Shown here one piece after another: positions 25,759 to 34,093 of a stretch of DNA of 64,000 bases. The stretch covers positions 11,087 through 75,086 of the forward strand of contig NZ_RDBO01000021.1 in the NCBI RefSeq assembly GCF_008120935.1, written 5' to 3'. Numbering within the stretch: the first letter of the stretch is position 1; the number at the start of each line of letters is the position of its first letter. The notes under the pieces are model-generated. The model had not been told where the DNA came from. It saw only the letters and a program-made list of their open reading frames with translations, and did not search any database. The DNA comes from Streptomyces sp. sk2.1. Lineage in GTDB: Bacteria; Actinomycetota; Actinomycetes; Streptomycetales; Streptomycetaceae. A program made the position numbers and the translations under genes.

Positions 25759-26982
25759 CTACGGACGCTGGAGGGCGAGCACGGCGTTGTGCCCGCCGAA
25801 TCCGAAGGAGTGGCTGACGGCGCGCCGGACGGTCCGGTGCAGGGGCTGCTTGGTGACGCAGTCGATGTCGAACCCGGGCGCCGGCGCGTCCAGGTTGGCG
25901 ATCGGCGGTACGACACCGCGCTGGAGCGTGAGGACCGTCAGCCCGGCCTCGATCGCCCCGGCCGCCCCCATGCAGTGCCCCAGCACGCCCTTGGGCGCGG
26001 TCACGGGGGGCCGGTGGGGGTAGACCCGGGCGATGAGGGCGGCCTCGGTGGCGTCGTTGGCCGGGGTCGCCGTGCCGTGGGCGTTGACGTGGTCGACGTC
26101 CTCGGCCGCCCAGCCCGCGTCGCGCAGCGCGGCCTCCACCGCCGCCTGGGCGACCGCGCCGGACGGATGCGGGCGGATCGGGTGGTGGGCGTCGGTGGTC
26201 GCGCCGGTGCCGGCCAGCAGGGCCCGGGGCGCGGCGCCCCGGGCATCGGCGTCGTCCGCCCGTTCCAGCACCATGACGGCTGCGCCCTCCCCCATGACCA
26301 GCCCGGCGCGGTCGGCCGCGAAGGGCCGGCAGAGCAGGGCGGGATCGCCGTCCTTCCGGGCTCCGGCCCCGGACCTGGCGAACCCGGCCATGGCCACCGG
26401 GTAGACGATCGACTCGGTGGCTCCCGCGATGGCGATGTCGCACTGCCCGGTGGCCAGCAGGTCGCGGGCGACGGACAGCGCCGTGGCGCCGGACGAGCAG
26501 GCGGTGCAGGGCGCCAGGCTGGGCCCGGTGGCCTTCATCTGGATCGCGATCTCGGCGGCGGGCATGTTCGGGATCGTGAGCAGGATGCCCGACGGGGAGG
26601 TGGCCCCGGCCCCCGACCGTTCGAGCACCACGGCCTGCTCGGTCAGTGAGGCCGAGCCCCCGCTGCTGGTGCCGACGACCACCGCGACCCGGCCGCCGTC
26701 CCACCGGGCCGGGTCGAGTCCGGCGTCGGCGACCGCCTCCCGGGCGGCGAGGACGGCGAACTTCACGTATCTCCCCATGCGGAAGGCCGCACGGCCACCG
26801 ATCGCGGCGTCCAGGTCGATGCCGTCGACGACGCAGGCGAAGTCGATCTCGCACCCCTCCAGTTCCGCGACGGTGCGGGCCGGCGAGACACCGGCGCACA
26901 CACCGTTCCAGGTGGACTCGGTGTCGCTGCCGACCGGAGTGATCATGCCCAGGCCGGTGACGGCGATGGCCGGTTTGTTCAT
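25759..26982 (-). CDS. beta-ketoacyl-ACP synthase (FabF-like), first of two
   Basis: A 407-residue condensing enzyme that elongates an ACP-bound acyl chain by decarboxylative Claisen condensation. The catalytic set is complete: Cys162 in PCTACSSGA, His in NAHGTATPAND, Lys in APKGVLGH, and His in SHSFGFGGHNAVL. It is not a chain-length factor, since the Cys is kept. The start overlaps the stop of the ACP gene (ATGA), so the two are coupled. With the ACP, acyl-CoA oxidase and second ketosynthase it forms a dedicated acyl-assembly cluster separate from housekeeping fatty acid synthesis. Product unknown. Confidence 0.92.
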   Translation of the reverse strand: MNKPAIAVTGLGMITPVGSDTESTWNGVCAGVSPARTVAELEGCEIDFACVVDGIDLDAAIGGRAAFRMGRYVKFAVLAAREAVADAGLDPARWDGGRVAVVVGTSSGGSASLTEQAVVLERSGAGATSPSGILLTIPNMPAAEIAIQMKATGPSLAPCTACSSGATALSVARDLLATGQCDIAIAGATESIVYPVAMAGFARSGAGARKDGDPALLCRPFAADRAGLVMGEGAAVMVLERADDADARGAAPRALLAGTGATTDAHHPIRPHPSGAVAQAAVEAALRDAGWAAEDVDHVNAHGTATPANDATEAALIARVYPHRPPVTAPKGVLGHCMGAAGAIEAGLTVLTLQRGVVPPIANLDAPAPGFDIDCVTKQPLHRTVRRAVSHSFGFGGHNAVLALQRP

Positions 26983-27254
26983 CGGGCGCTGCTCATCGCG
27001 CTCTCGCCGACCACCAGCGTCCCGCCGTCGGTCGCCTCGATGAACCGGGTGATGTCGGCGAGGGTGGCGTTCTTGGGGATCCGGTCGAAGTCCTGGTCAC
27101 CGTCGGCGGTCTCCCTGAGGAGGACGGCGAACTCGGCGGCGGCCAGGGAGTCCATCTCCAGGCTGTCCATCGTGGAGTCCGGGCGGATCTCGCCGACGGG
27201 CACTTTGAAGGTGTGCGTCAGCACCTCGGTGATCTTGGGATGAATCGCACTCAT
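26979..27254 (-). CDS. acyl carrier protein
   Basis: A 91-residue carrier protein. The phosphopantetheine attachment site is Ser36 in LEMDSLAAAEF. The typical helix I sequence (PKITEVLTHTFKVP) and helix III (ADITRFIEA) are present. The C-terminal tail (GGTLVVGESAMSSAR) extends beyond the usual ~80 residues. The ATG at 27254 follows GAGGAAG. It is coupled by ATGA to the first ketosynthase and must hold the growing chain. A separate PPTase has to activate it; none is encoded here. Confidence 0.92.
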   Translation of the reverse strand: MSAIHPKITEVLTHTFKVPVGEIRPDSTMDSLEMDSLAAAEFAVLLRETADGDQDFDRIPKNATLADITRFIEATDGGTLVVGESAMSSAR

Positions 27255-27342
27255 GATCTTCCTCTTCGTCGTTCGGCCGTCGTCCGGCCGTCTTTCGGTC
27301 CGGCTGCCGGGCCCGGGGGAAGCGTCGTCCCCACGTCGGATC

Positions 27343-27392
27343 AACTGGGTGGAGTGGCTCCAGTTACGCCTTGTGCCGAACCGATTCGGCAC
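27343..27392 (-). promoter_or_regulatory. two inverted repeats upstream of the ACP-KS pair
   Basis: The 282-bp gap between the oxidase stop and the ACP start holds GTGCCGAA-CCGA-TTCGGCAC (27373-27392, perfect 8-bp arms) and AACTGG-N11-CCAGTT (27343-27365). They lie 89-138 bp upstream of the ACP start codon on the minus strand, a position suited to operators. The presence of a regulatory zone suggests ACP-KS1 has its own promoter, separate from KS2-oxidase. Neither matches a named operator. Confidence 0.4.
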
Positions 27393-27536
27393 CGCTCTCC
27401 CCGCGCCCCGCGCACCACCGGGCCAGAACCGCCGTCGTACCCCAGAAAGCCAGCAGGACCACACGGACCCCAAGAGCCCCGGCAGCCTCCCCGACCCGGC
27501 AGGGACGCACGGCTGTTCCCATGCCCCCCATGGCCC

Positions 27537-29402
27537 TCATCGCCCCTCCTCGGCCGTCGTCCGGTCCCCGTCCGTGTGCCAGGAGGCGGCCGGATCGTCG
27601 TAAGCGTCCAGGTAGTCGGCACCGGCGATGGGCCAGTCGGCGAGCACCTGCGGCGGCAGCGCGAAGGACTCGACGAGGTCCGGGAGCCGGGGGGCGACCG
27701 CGGCGACGAGCTCCTCCACCGCGTCCGGCAGCCCCAATACCTGACTGACCGTCAAATAGCCTGCGGCCAGCAGATCACCGCTGTTGCGGGCGACGACGTC
27801 GAGCGCGAACAGCCGTTGCAGCTCGTCGAGCCGGTCCCTGGCGGGCCCCTCGGGCAGGGCGGCCACCGCCTCCGCGTACGCCTCGGCCGCCTGGCCGCAC
27901 GCGTGCGCCTCCACCCCGCGCAGCGCGGGCCCGGACGCCGCGTTCCAGCGGGCCAGCCGGTCGCCCTGCGGGGCGAGGCCGATCCGTTCCCGGGCCCGCG
28001 CGAACCAGATCCGTTCCAGTGCCGCGAGCAGCCCGCCGAGGAATCGGGGGTCGTCGAGCGCGCCGGTCGTCGCGGCGGGGGGATCGTCGGACCCGGCCGA
28101 CGGGGCGGCGAACAGCATCTCGGCGGCCGCCTTGGCGTGGATGGCCACGTTGTCGCCCTCGGCGGTGATGGCGCCCTCCACCCCGGTGACCAGTTCGCTC
28201 ATGCCGTTGTGCTCCAGGAGCGCCTGGGCCCCGCAGCGTTCCCGGCACTCGACGATCACGGACCTCGCCCGCCAGGTGATCCATCCCTTGGCGACGGCGA
28301 CCAGCCGCTCCGCGTCCTCCCGTCCCTCCCCCGGCTCCGCCCGCTCCCAGCGGTCCAGGGCCCTGCGGTGCAGCAGGCTCATCGCGAAGACGGTGGCCAT
28401 GGCGTGGGCGAGCGGGCCGTGGTGGCTGCGATGGGCGATCACCGGCACCGGCCGCGAGCCGCGGGGGCCCGAGATGTACCGGTGCCCCCCGTAGCGGACG
28501 GCCACGGCGAGCGTCGCGCGGGCCGAGCCGACCGCGCAGGCGGTCATCGAGATCTTGCCGGAGGTGACCCGGCCGATCGAGGCCAGGAAGCGGCGCCTCC
28601 GGTTGGCCACGGCGCTGCTGAACTCCCCGTCGTCACCGATGCGTCCGTGCTCCCCGCCGAGCAGCGCCGCACGCTCCACGAAGACCCGGTCGAAGGAGGT
28701 CAGGCAGTGGTCCACCGGGCTGCCGGTGCGGGCGGGCAGCCGGCGCACCCGGATGCCGGGCAGGGCCCGTACGGCGTCGGTGAGCGGCACGAGGAAGAGG
28801 AAGACGCCGTGGTCGTCCCCGTCGACGATCAGCCGGGCCGCCACCAGTCCGGTCTTGGGGCCGCCGACCGGGCTGGTGTTGGGCATGAACTTCTGGGCCC
28901 CGGCGTGCGGGGTGTGCAGCACGAACCCGTCGCGTCCGCGGTCGTAGGAGGCCGTGGTCTCGACGGCCACGGCGTCGTTGCCGTGCGCCACCTCCGTGCA
29001 GAGGAAGGTGCCGACGCTGCGCAGCCGGAGGAAGTCGGAGAGGTCGCGGGGGGTGTCGCCCCCATGGTCGAGGAGGCTGCCGAGGAAGAGGTTGTAGTGG
29101 ATTCCGGCCACCGTGGCGAGCGCCGGGTCGACCGGTCCGAGCCACTCGTGCAGGGCCGCGAGGGCGCGCGGGTCGGCGGCCAGCCGGGCGCCGCTGTCCA
29201 GGCATTCGTTGAGGACGCGCAACCGCTCGTACACGAGGGCCAGGCGCTCGTCGGGGGTGCGCAGGTCGGGGCGGCGGAACGGTTCCGTGCTGATCATCCG
29301 TCGCCAGAAGCCGTGCTCCCGGCGGAAGTCCTCGCCGAGGAGGACACCGGTGAGCAGATCCGTGGACCGTTCGGCGGAAGGGCTGTCGATCGTTGCGGTC
29401 AT
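27537..29402 (-). CDS. acyl-CoA oxidase/dehydrogenase-family flavoprotein
   Basis: A 621-residue protein of the acyl-CoA oxidase type, longer than ordinary ~380-residue acyl-CoA dehydrogenases. N-terminal helical region (RREHGFWRRMISTEPF), middle beta domain (LCTEVAHGNDAVAVETTASY, FMPNTSPVGGPKTGLVAARL), and a C-terminal helical domain with the catalytic-Glu motif GAITAEGDNVAIHAK, matching the TxEGDN motif of oxidases. It should introduce an alpha,beta double bond into an acyl thioester using FAD. The ATG at 29402 follows the KS2 stop by 13 bp and has no Shine-Dalgarno sequence, so translation is probably coupled to KS2. Resembles Aco-type enzymes linked to butenolide autoregulators, but that link is only suggestive. 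Confidence 0.85.
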   Translation of the reverse strand: MTATIDSPSAERSTDLLTGVLLGEDFRREHGFWRRMISTEPFRRPDLRTPDERLALVYERLRVLNECLDSGARLAADPRALAALHEWLGPVDPALATVAGIHYNLFLGSLLDHGGDTPRDLSDFLRLRSVGTFLCTEVAHGNDAVAVETTASYDRGRDGFVLHTPHAGAQKFMPNTSPVGGPKTGLVAARLIVDGDDHGVFLFLVPLTDAVRALPGIRVRRLPARTGSPVDHCLTSFDRVFVERAALLGGEHGRIGDDGEFSSAVANRRRRFLASIGRVTSGKISMTACAVGSARATLAVAVRYGGHRYISGPRGSRPVPVIAHRSHHGPLAHAMATVFAMSLLHRRALDRWERAEPGEGREDAERLVAVAKGWITWRARSVIVECRERCGAQALLEHNGMSELVTGVEGAITAEGDNVAIHAKAAAEMLFAAPSAGSDDPPAATTGALDDPRFLGGLLAALERIWFARARERIGLAPQGDRLARWNAASGPALRGVEAHACGQAAEAYAEAVAALPEGPARDRLDELQRLFALDVVARNSGDLLAAGYLTVSQVLGLPDAVEELVAAVAPRLPDLVESFALPPQVLADWPIAGADYLDAYDDPAASWHTDGDRTTAEEGR

Positions 29403-29415
29403 GAAAATATAACGA

Positions 29416-30693
29416 TCAAGCAATGGCGAGGACACCCGGTTCCGTGCGCGGCGGGCCGTCGCCCGCGAACCGCTGGAAGGCGAGCACGACGTTGTGCCCG
29501 CCGAAGCCGAAGGAGTGGCTCAGCGCCCGCTCGACGCGCTGGGGGCGGGGCTCCTTGACCACGCAGTCCAGGTCGAACCCGTCGGTCTGCGAGTCCAGGT
29601 TGGCGATGGGCGGTACGAGGCCGTGCTCCAGGGTCAGTACGGTGGCGGCCGCCTCGATCGCCCCGGCCGCGGCGAGGGTGTGCCCGAGCACCCCCTTGGG
29701 GGCGGTCACCGACGGGCGGTGGGGGAAGAGCGACGAGATCAGGGCCGTCTCCATCGCGTCGTTCAGCACCGTGGACGTGCCGTGCGCGTTGATGTGGTCG
29801 ACCTCGTGGGCCGCCCAGCCCGCCTCCGCCAGCGCGGACTCGACGGCCTTGCGCGCCCCGCCGCCGTCCGGTGCCGGGGCCGTGGGGTGGTGGGCGTCGG
29901 TGGCGGAGCCCGCACCGGTCAGCAGGGCGCGCGGGCGGGCGCCGCGGGCGAGCGCGTCGTCCGTGCGCTCCAGTACGAGCACGGCGGCGCCCTCGCCGAT
30001 CACGAAGCCGTCCCGGTCGGCGGCGAACGGCCGCGAGGCTCCCGCCGGGTCGTCCCCGCGCAGGGAGAGTGCGCCCATCCCCGCGAAGGCGCTCACCACC
30101 AGCGGGGTCAGCACGGACTCCGCGCCGCCGGCCACCACCACGTCGCACCGGCCGTCGGCCAGCAGGTCGCGGGCGACGGCGAGCGCCGTCGCCCCGGACG
30201 CGCAGGCGGTCGCCGGTGCCAGGCTGGGGCCGTGCGCCCGCAGGGCGATGGCCACCTCCCCGGCGGCGGCGTTGGGCATCATCATCGGGACCAGGAGCGG
30301 CGAGACCGCGTCCGGTCCGCCGTCGTCGAGCCGGCGCACGTTGTCGACGAGGACGGAGACCGCGCCCACCCCGACGCCGAGCACCACGCCGACCCGGTCG
30401 CCGTCCCACCGCTCGGGCGCGAGACCGGCGTCCGCCACCGCCCGGCGGGCGGCGACCAGCGCCATCTTCACGAACCGCGCCATGCGCCAGACCGCCCGCC
30501 CGCCGACGGCCCGGTCCAGGTCGATCCCGTCCACCGGACAGCCGAAGTCGACCGGCAGCCCGGCCAGCTCCTCGCAGCCGCGGGCCACCGAAACCCCGGC
30601 GCACAGCCCCTCCCAGAAGGTTCGCTCCTCCGCGCCCGCGGGCGTCACCAGCCCCAGTCCCGTCACCGCGACACCCATGCCGACCCGCGCCAT
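29416..30693 (-). CDS. beta-ketoacyl-ACP synthase (FabF-like), second of two
   Basis: A 425-residue condensing enzyme paralogous to the first (same NAHGTST, APKGVLGH and SHSFGFGGHNVVL blocks). Cys164 in PATACASGA is the nucleophile, so it too looks catalytically competent rather than a chain-length factor. Substitutions around the pocket (GVGVGAVSVLVDNV against GTSSGGSASLTEQAV) suggest a different acyl substrate. The ATG at 30693 has GGAGGAGGGG upstream; a longer frame would add 33 residues. It is the first gene of the pair KS2-oxidase. A short palindrome ACCCGAACGGGT (30772-30783) lies ~80 bp upstream of the start. Confidence 0.9.
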   Translation of the reverse strand: MARVGMGVAVTGLGLVTPAGAEERTFWEGLCAGVSVARGCEELAGLPVDFGCPVDGIDLDRAVGGRAVWRMARFVKMALVAARRAVADAGLAPERWDGDRVGVVLGVGVGAVSVLVDNVRRLDDGGPDAVSPLLVPMMMPNAAAGEVAIALRAHGPSLAPATACASGATALAVARDLLADGRCDVVVAGGAESVLTPLVVSAFAGMGALSLRGDDPAGASRPFAADRDGFVIGEGAAVLVLERTDDALARGARPRALLTGAGSATDAHHPTAPAPDGGGARKAVESALAEAGWAAHEVDHINAHGTSTVLNDAMETALISSLFPHRPSVTAPKGVLGHTLAAAGAIEAAATVLTLEHGLVPPIANLDSQTDGFDLDCVVKEPRPQRVERALSHSFGFGGHNVVLAFQRFAGDGPPRTEPGVLAIA

Positions 30694-30901
30694 GTCCCGC
30701 CCCCTCCTCCGTAATCGATCACGCCTACCGGTTGTCGAACGGCAGTAGCCCCGGGGAGGATGCGGCCCATTACCCGAACGGGTCATTGACACCCCCGATG
30801 GGTCGAACGGCTGCGCGCGTCGTGGTGAGTGTTCCCACCCGGTCGCAGCAGTGGCGGCGCGCCGTGCGCGGCGCCGCGGGCCGGGGTGCGGCGCCCGGTG
30901 C

Positions 30902-31834
30902 TCAGGTCCGGTCGAGTGCCGTCGCCAGCTCCGTCGCGTCCGGCGGGTTGGCGCCGGCCCGGGAGACGGTCACGGCGGCGGAGGCCACCGCGTGGCGCAG
31001 GACGTCGGCCACCGTGTCCCGGTCCGTCGCGCGCAGCCGTTCCCGGCCGTCGGCGCCGAGCAGTCCGTGCGCGGCGAGGGCGTGCAGGGTGCCCGACATG
31101 AAGGCGTCGCCCGCCCCCACCGTGTCGACGACCTCGACGGGCAGGGCGTCGACCGCCACCCGTGCGCCGGGCAGGACGGCCAGCGCGCCGTCGCCTCCCC
31201 GGGTGACCATGACCAGGGCCGGGCCGGTGGCCAGCCACCGTTCGGCGACCCGTCCGGGGTCCTGGCCCGGGTAGAGCCACTCCAGGTCCTCGTCGCTCGC
31301 CTTGACCACGTCGCCGAGTGCGACGCACCGCTCGACCCTGCGCACGGCGGCCCCGTGGTCCCCCATCAGTTCGGGCCGCACGTTGGGGTCGTAGCTGACG
31401 GTCGCGGACGCCCGCAGCGACTCGACGGCGCCGAGGACGGTCGCCGCGCCCGGTTCCATCACCGTCGCGACGGAGCCGATGTGGACGTGGCGCGGGGTCC
31501 GGTCCAGGGCGACCGGGCCGAGCGTCCAGGTGATCTCGAAGGTGTACGCGGCCCGGCCCACGGCGTCCAGGGTCACGGCCGCGGACGGGGTGGCGGCCGC
31601 GGCTCCGTCCGTGCGCACCTCGACGCTGGCCCCGGTCAGGTGGTCCCTGATCAGCCGCCCGTTGTCGTCCGGGCCGAGCTGGGTGAGCAGGGTGGTGTCG
31701 TGTCCGAGCCGGGCCAGGCCGAGGGCGACGTTGGCCGGGCTGCCGCCCGGGTGGACCCGGTCGGCCGTGCCCGGCAGCCGGACGATGTCGGCGACGCATT
31801 CGCCGATGACCAGCGGGTCGAGTCTGTCGAGCAT
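30902..31834 (-). CDS. PfkB-family carbohydrate kinase (fructokinase-like)
   Basis: A 310-residue ribokinase-fold sugar kinase, ATP-dependent. N-terminal family motif GGSPANVALGLARLG, and the C-terminal signature DTVGAGDAFMSGTL with the catalytic Asp. It resembles fructokinases, but the precise sugar is uncertain. The ATG at 31834 follows AGGAG by 12-13 bases, somewhat long. No transporter or sugar hydrolase gene is next to it, which makes the sugar hard to guess. The stop lies 208 bp upstream of the ketosynthase cluster on the same strand; cotranscription with that cluster is unlikely. Confidence 0.9.
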   Translation of the reverse strand: MLDRLDPLVIGECVADIVRLPGTADRVHPGGSPANVALGLARLGHDTTLLTQLGPDDNGRLIRDHLTGASVEVRTDGAAAATPSAAVTLDAVGRAAYTFEITWTLGPVALDRTPRHVHIGSVATVMEPGAATVLGAVESLRASATVSYDPNVRPELMGDHGAAVRRVERCVALGDVVKASDEDLEWLYPGQDPGRVAERWLATGPALVMVTRGGDGALAVLPGARVAVDALPVEVVDTVGAGDAFMSGTLHALAAHGLLGADGRERLRATDRDTVADVLRHAVASAAVTVSRAGANPPDATELATALDRT

Positions 31835-32118
31835 GGGGGTGGGATCTCCTGGAGTGCGGTGGCGGGGCGTCCTGGACGTGTCGGGTCCGATCCTGCCGTG
31901 TGCGCGACGGGTCCCCGGCCGCGGCACCCGCCCGCGCCCGCCCCGCGCGCAGGGACCGGCCGGCGGCGCCGGGGCGCGGCAGGCGAAATCCCCCGGTGTC
32001 CCCCGGGTCCTCCGGGGCCTCCGGGGCCGGGGGACCCGGTCCGGGCCGCGCTCCAGGGGCACGGTCCGGGTCCCGCACGGGCCGCGGTACGGGGCCGCGG
32101 GGCCCGCGTGGGGCGTGC

Positions 32119-33000
32119 TCAGTGCCGGGCGGCCTCCAGCGCGTCGGCCACCAGGGTCAGGAAGTGCGCGTGGGCCCGCGCGCTGCAGACCGGTTCGGGG
32201 TTCCACGGCACCACCCGCGCGGCCCGTTCGATCGCCGCCCAGTCGGTGTTCGCCCGGAGTCCGTCGAGCGGCGCGGCGTTGGACCGGATGTCGGCGAGCA
32301 CGACGGCCGGGGAGAGGGCCGCGGCCTGCGCCCAGTCGACCGTGGACCAGCTCGCCCCGGGCCCCTCGGCCGGTTCCACGACGTCGACGCCCAGCTCGGC
32401 CAGCACCCGCAGCTCGGGCCACGTGCGGGGGCGGGCGAGGTGGACCTGCTCCTGTCCGGCCGGGGAGAGGGCGAGGACCCGGGGGCCGGACGGGGCGGCG
32501 GCGAGCGTGCGCAGCCGGTCCCGGGCGGCGTCCAGTTCCCGGGTCGCCGTCGCGGGCTCCGCCGCGCCGAGCGAGTGGGCCAGCCGGGCGAACCGGTCGC
32601 CGATCTCCGCGAAGGTGCGCGCCCGGCCCACGTCGATGACGACGACCGGGACCCGCTCCTCCAGGTGCTTGGCGGTCTCCGGCGCGAGCCCGTAGACGTG
32701 ACCGGCGCCGTAGCTGACGGCCACCACGAGGTCGGGCCCGCCGCTCAGCAGGGTGTCCACGTCCAGGTCGCTGCCGGCGCCGAGGTAGGCGACCTCGTCC
32801 GGCGGCAGCGATCCGGTCTTCGCGGCGTCCGGCACGACACGGTCGTCGTGGTCCGAGCCGAACAACCCGCTCGGACGTATCCCGTGGTCCCAGAGGGTCG
32901 CCCCGGCCTGCACATAGGCCAGGATCCGTTCCGGGCGGCGGTCGGCGGTCGCCAACTGCCCCCGGTCGTCCGAGAATTGCCACACGGCCCGCTCCCTCAC
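32119..33000 (-). CDS. orphan periplasmic-binding-like protein (TroA/FecB superfamily) without signal peptide
   Basis: A 293-residue protein of the class III substrate-binding superfamily that normally binds iron-siderophore or B12 complexes for ABC importers. Evidence: PERILAYVQAGATLWDHGI, PDEVAYLGAGSDLDVDTLL, PDLVVAVSYG, and a helical backbone with RDRLRTLAAAPSG. No signal peptide or lipobox is seen: the N-terminus MRERAVWQFSDDRGQLAT is hydrophilic. The GTG at 33000 has GAGGAG eight bases upstream; a second GTG 15 bases later has GAGGGAG and gives an equally signal-less protein. No permease or ATPase gene is adjacent. It may bind its ligand in the cytosol or be a misplaced receptor component. 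Function unknown. Confidence 0.7.
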   Translation of the reverse strand: MRERAVWQFSDDRGQLATADRRPERILAYVQAGATLWDHGIRPSGLFGSDHDDRVVPDAAKTGSLPPDEVAYLGAGSDLDVDTLLSGGPDLVVAVSYGAGHVYGLAPETAKHLEERVPVVVIDVGRARTFAEIGDRFARLAHSLGAAEPATATRELDAARDRLRTLAAAPSGPRVLALSPAGQEQVHLARPRTWPELRVLAELGVDVVEPAEGPGASWSTVDWAQAAALSPAVVLADIRSNAAPLDGLRANTDWAAIERAARVVPWNPEPVCSARAHAHFLTLVADALEAARH

Positions 33001-33130
33001 GTCATACGCTCCTCGCCGCCGTCCGGTCCGCCTCTTGTCCCGGGTTCGTACACCTGTACCTGCCCAGCGGACCGCCGGGGCATCCCTCGGCGACCGCTGC
33101 CCCGCGGCGGAAACGGCGTGGATCCGCCCC

Positions 33131-34015
33131 TCAGGAACCGGTGTCCGGGTCGATGCCGAGGCCGGTGAGGAACGCCGCGGCCGCCGGGGTGGGGCGGGAC
33201 CGGCTCCAGACCAGCCGCTCCGTCCGGGCGGGCGCGTCGCGGACGGACAGCACGCGCACTCCGGTCAGTCCCGCCGCGAAGGCGGCAGGCAGCATGGCGA
33301 TGCCGAGCCCGCTGCGGACCAGCCGGACGATGAAGTCGGTGCCGCTGACCTCGAACGCCACCTCGCGGGAGAGCCCCATCGCCGCGAACGCCTCCTCCGA
33401 CTGCGCCCGCGCGGCGGTGCCGTCGGGGTAGTCGACGAACATCTCCCGCGCCAGCCGGTCCAGGCCCACCTCCGTCCGCCCCGCCAGGGCGTGGGTCGGG
33501 GCGACGACGGCGACCAGCTCGCCGGTGCTCAGCTCGTGGTCGCTCACCCCCTTCGGCCGGTAGCTCGGCAGCACGCCCAGGAACGCCACGTCGAGCGTCC
33601 CGTCCCGCACCTCCTGGACCAGGTCCTTGCTCGCCCCGTCCCGCAGGACGATGCGCACCTTCGGGTAGCGGAGGTGGAACGCCCGCAGCGCGGCCGGGAT
33701 GTCGACGGCGGAGACGGTCGGGATGGCGCCGACCGCGAGACGGCCGCGGACCTCCCCCGCCGCCGCGGCGACCTCGGAGCGGGCCCGCTCCGCCGCGTCC
33801 AGCGCCTGCCGGGCCTCCGGCAGGAACACCTCGCCCGCCGCGGTGAGCCGCACCCGGCGGCTGGTGCGGTCGAAGAGCCGGGCCCCCAACTCCTTCTCCA
33901 GCCGGGCGATCTGATGGCTCAGCGCGGACTGGACGACCAGGCATCTCTTCGCGGCGCGTGTGAAGCTGCCCAGTTCGGCCACCGCGACCACGTACCGCAT
34001 CTGCTGGAGTTCCAT
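33131..34015 (-). CDS. LysR-family transcriptional regulator
   Basis: A 294-residue LysR regulator. The winged helix-turn-helix is at residues ~1-60 (MRYVVAVAELGSFTRAAKRC, VQSALSHQIARLEKELG, LFDRTSRRVRLT), followed by a two-lobed effector domain (RLAVGAIPTVSAVDIP, GELVAVVAPTHALAG, FIVRLVRSGLGIAMLP). I chose the ATG at 34015 (MELQQMRYV) with a purine-rich GGATGG upstream; an ATG 39 bases earlier is less likely. It is divergent from the MFS gene 78 bp away, with a T-N11-A box between them, and probably activates or represses that exporter in response to a small ligand. Confidence 0.92.
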   Translation of the reverse strand: MELQQMRYVVAVAELGSFTRAAKRCLVVQSALSHQIARLEKELGARLFDRTSRRVRLTAAGEVFLPEARQALDAAERARSEVAAAAGEVRGRLAVGAIPTVSAVDIPAALRAFHLRYPKVRIVLRDGASKDLVQEVRDGTLDVAFLGVLPSYRPKGVSDHELSTGELVAVVAPTHALAGRTEVGLDRLAREMFVDYPDGTAARAQSEEAFAAMGLSREVAFEVSGTDFIVRLVRSGLGIAMLPAAFAAGLTGVRVLSVRDAPARTERLVWSRSRPTPAAAAFLTGLGIDPDTGS

Positions 34016-34021
34016 CCATCC

Positions 34022-34036
34022 ATCGTGAACCACGAT
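34022..34036. promoter_or_regulatory. T-N11-A LysR-type binding box
   Basis: ATCGTGAACCACGAT: a palindrome with 6-bp arms and the T-N11-A spacing recognised by LysR proteins. It sits in the 78-bp gap between the lysR and MFS starts, seven bases from the regulator's ATG, consistent with negative autoregulation and control of the transporter. Confidence 0.65.
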
Positions 34037-34093
34037 CGATGAAATGAAAAACATGTGTTGGACTCATAAATGGAGTTCACGGAGGCTGTGGGC

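Noticed and set aside
25759..30693. KSalpha/KSbeta (chain-length factor) aromatic type II PKS
   Set aside because: Both ketosynthases keep the active-site Cys and have FabF-like motifs; a chain-length factor would have Gln at that place, and no cyclase or aromatase is present.
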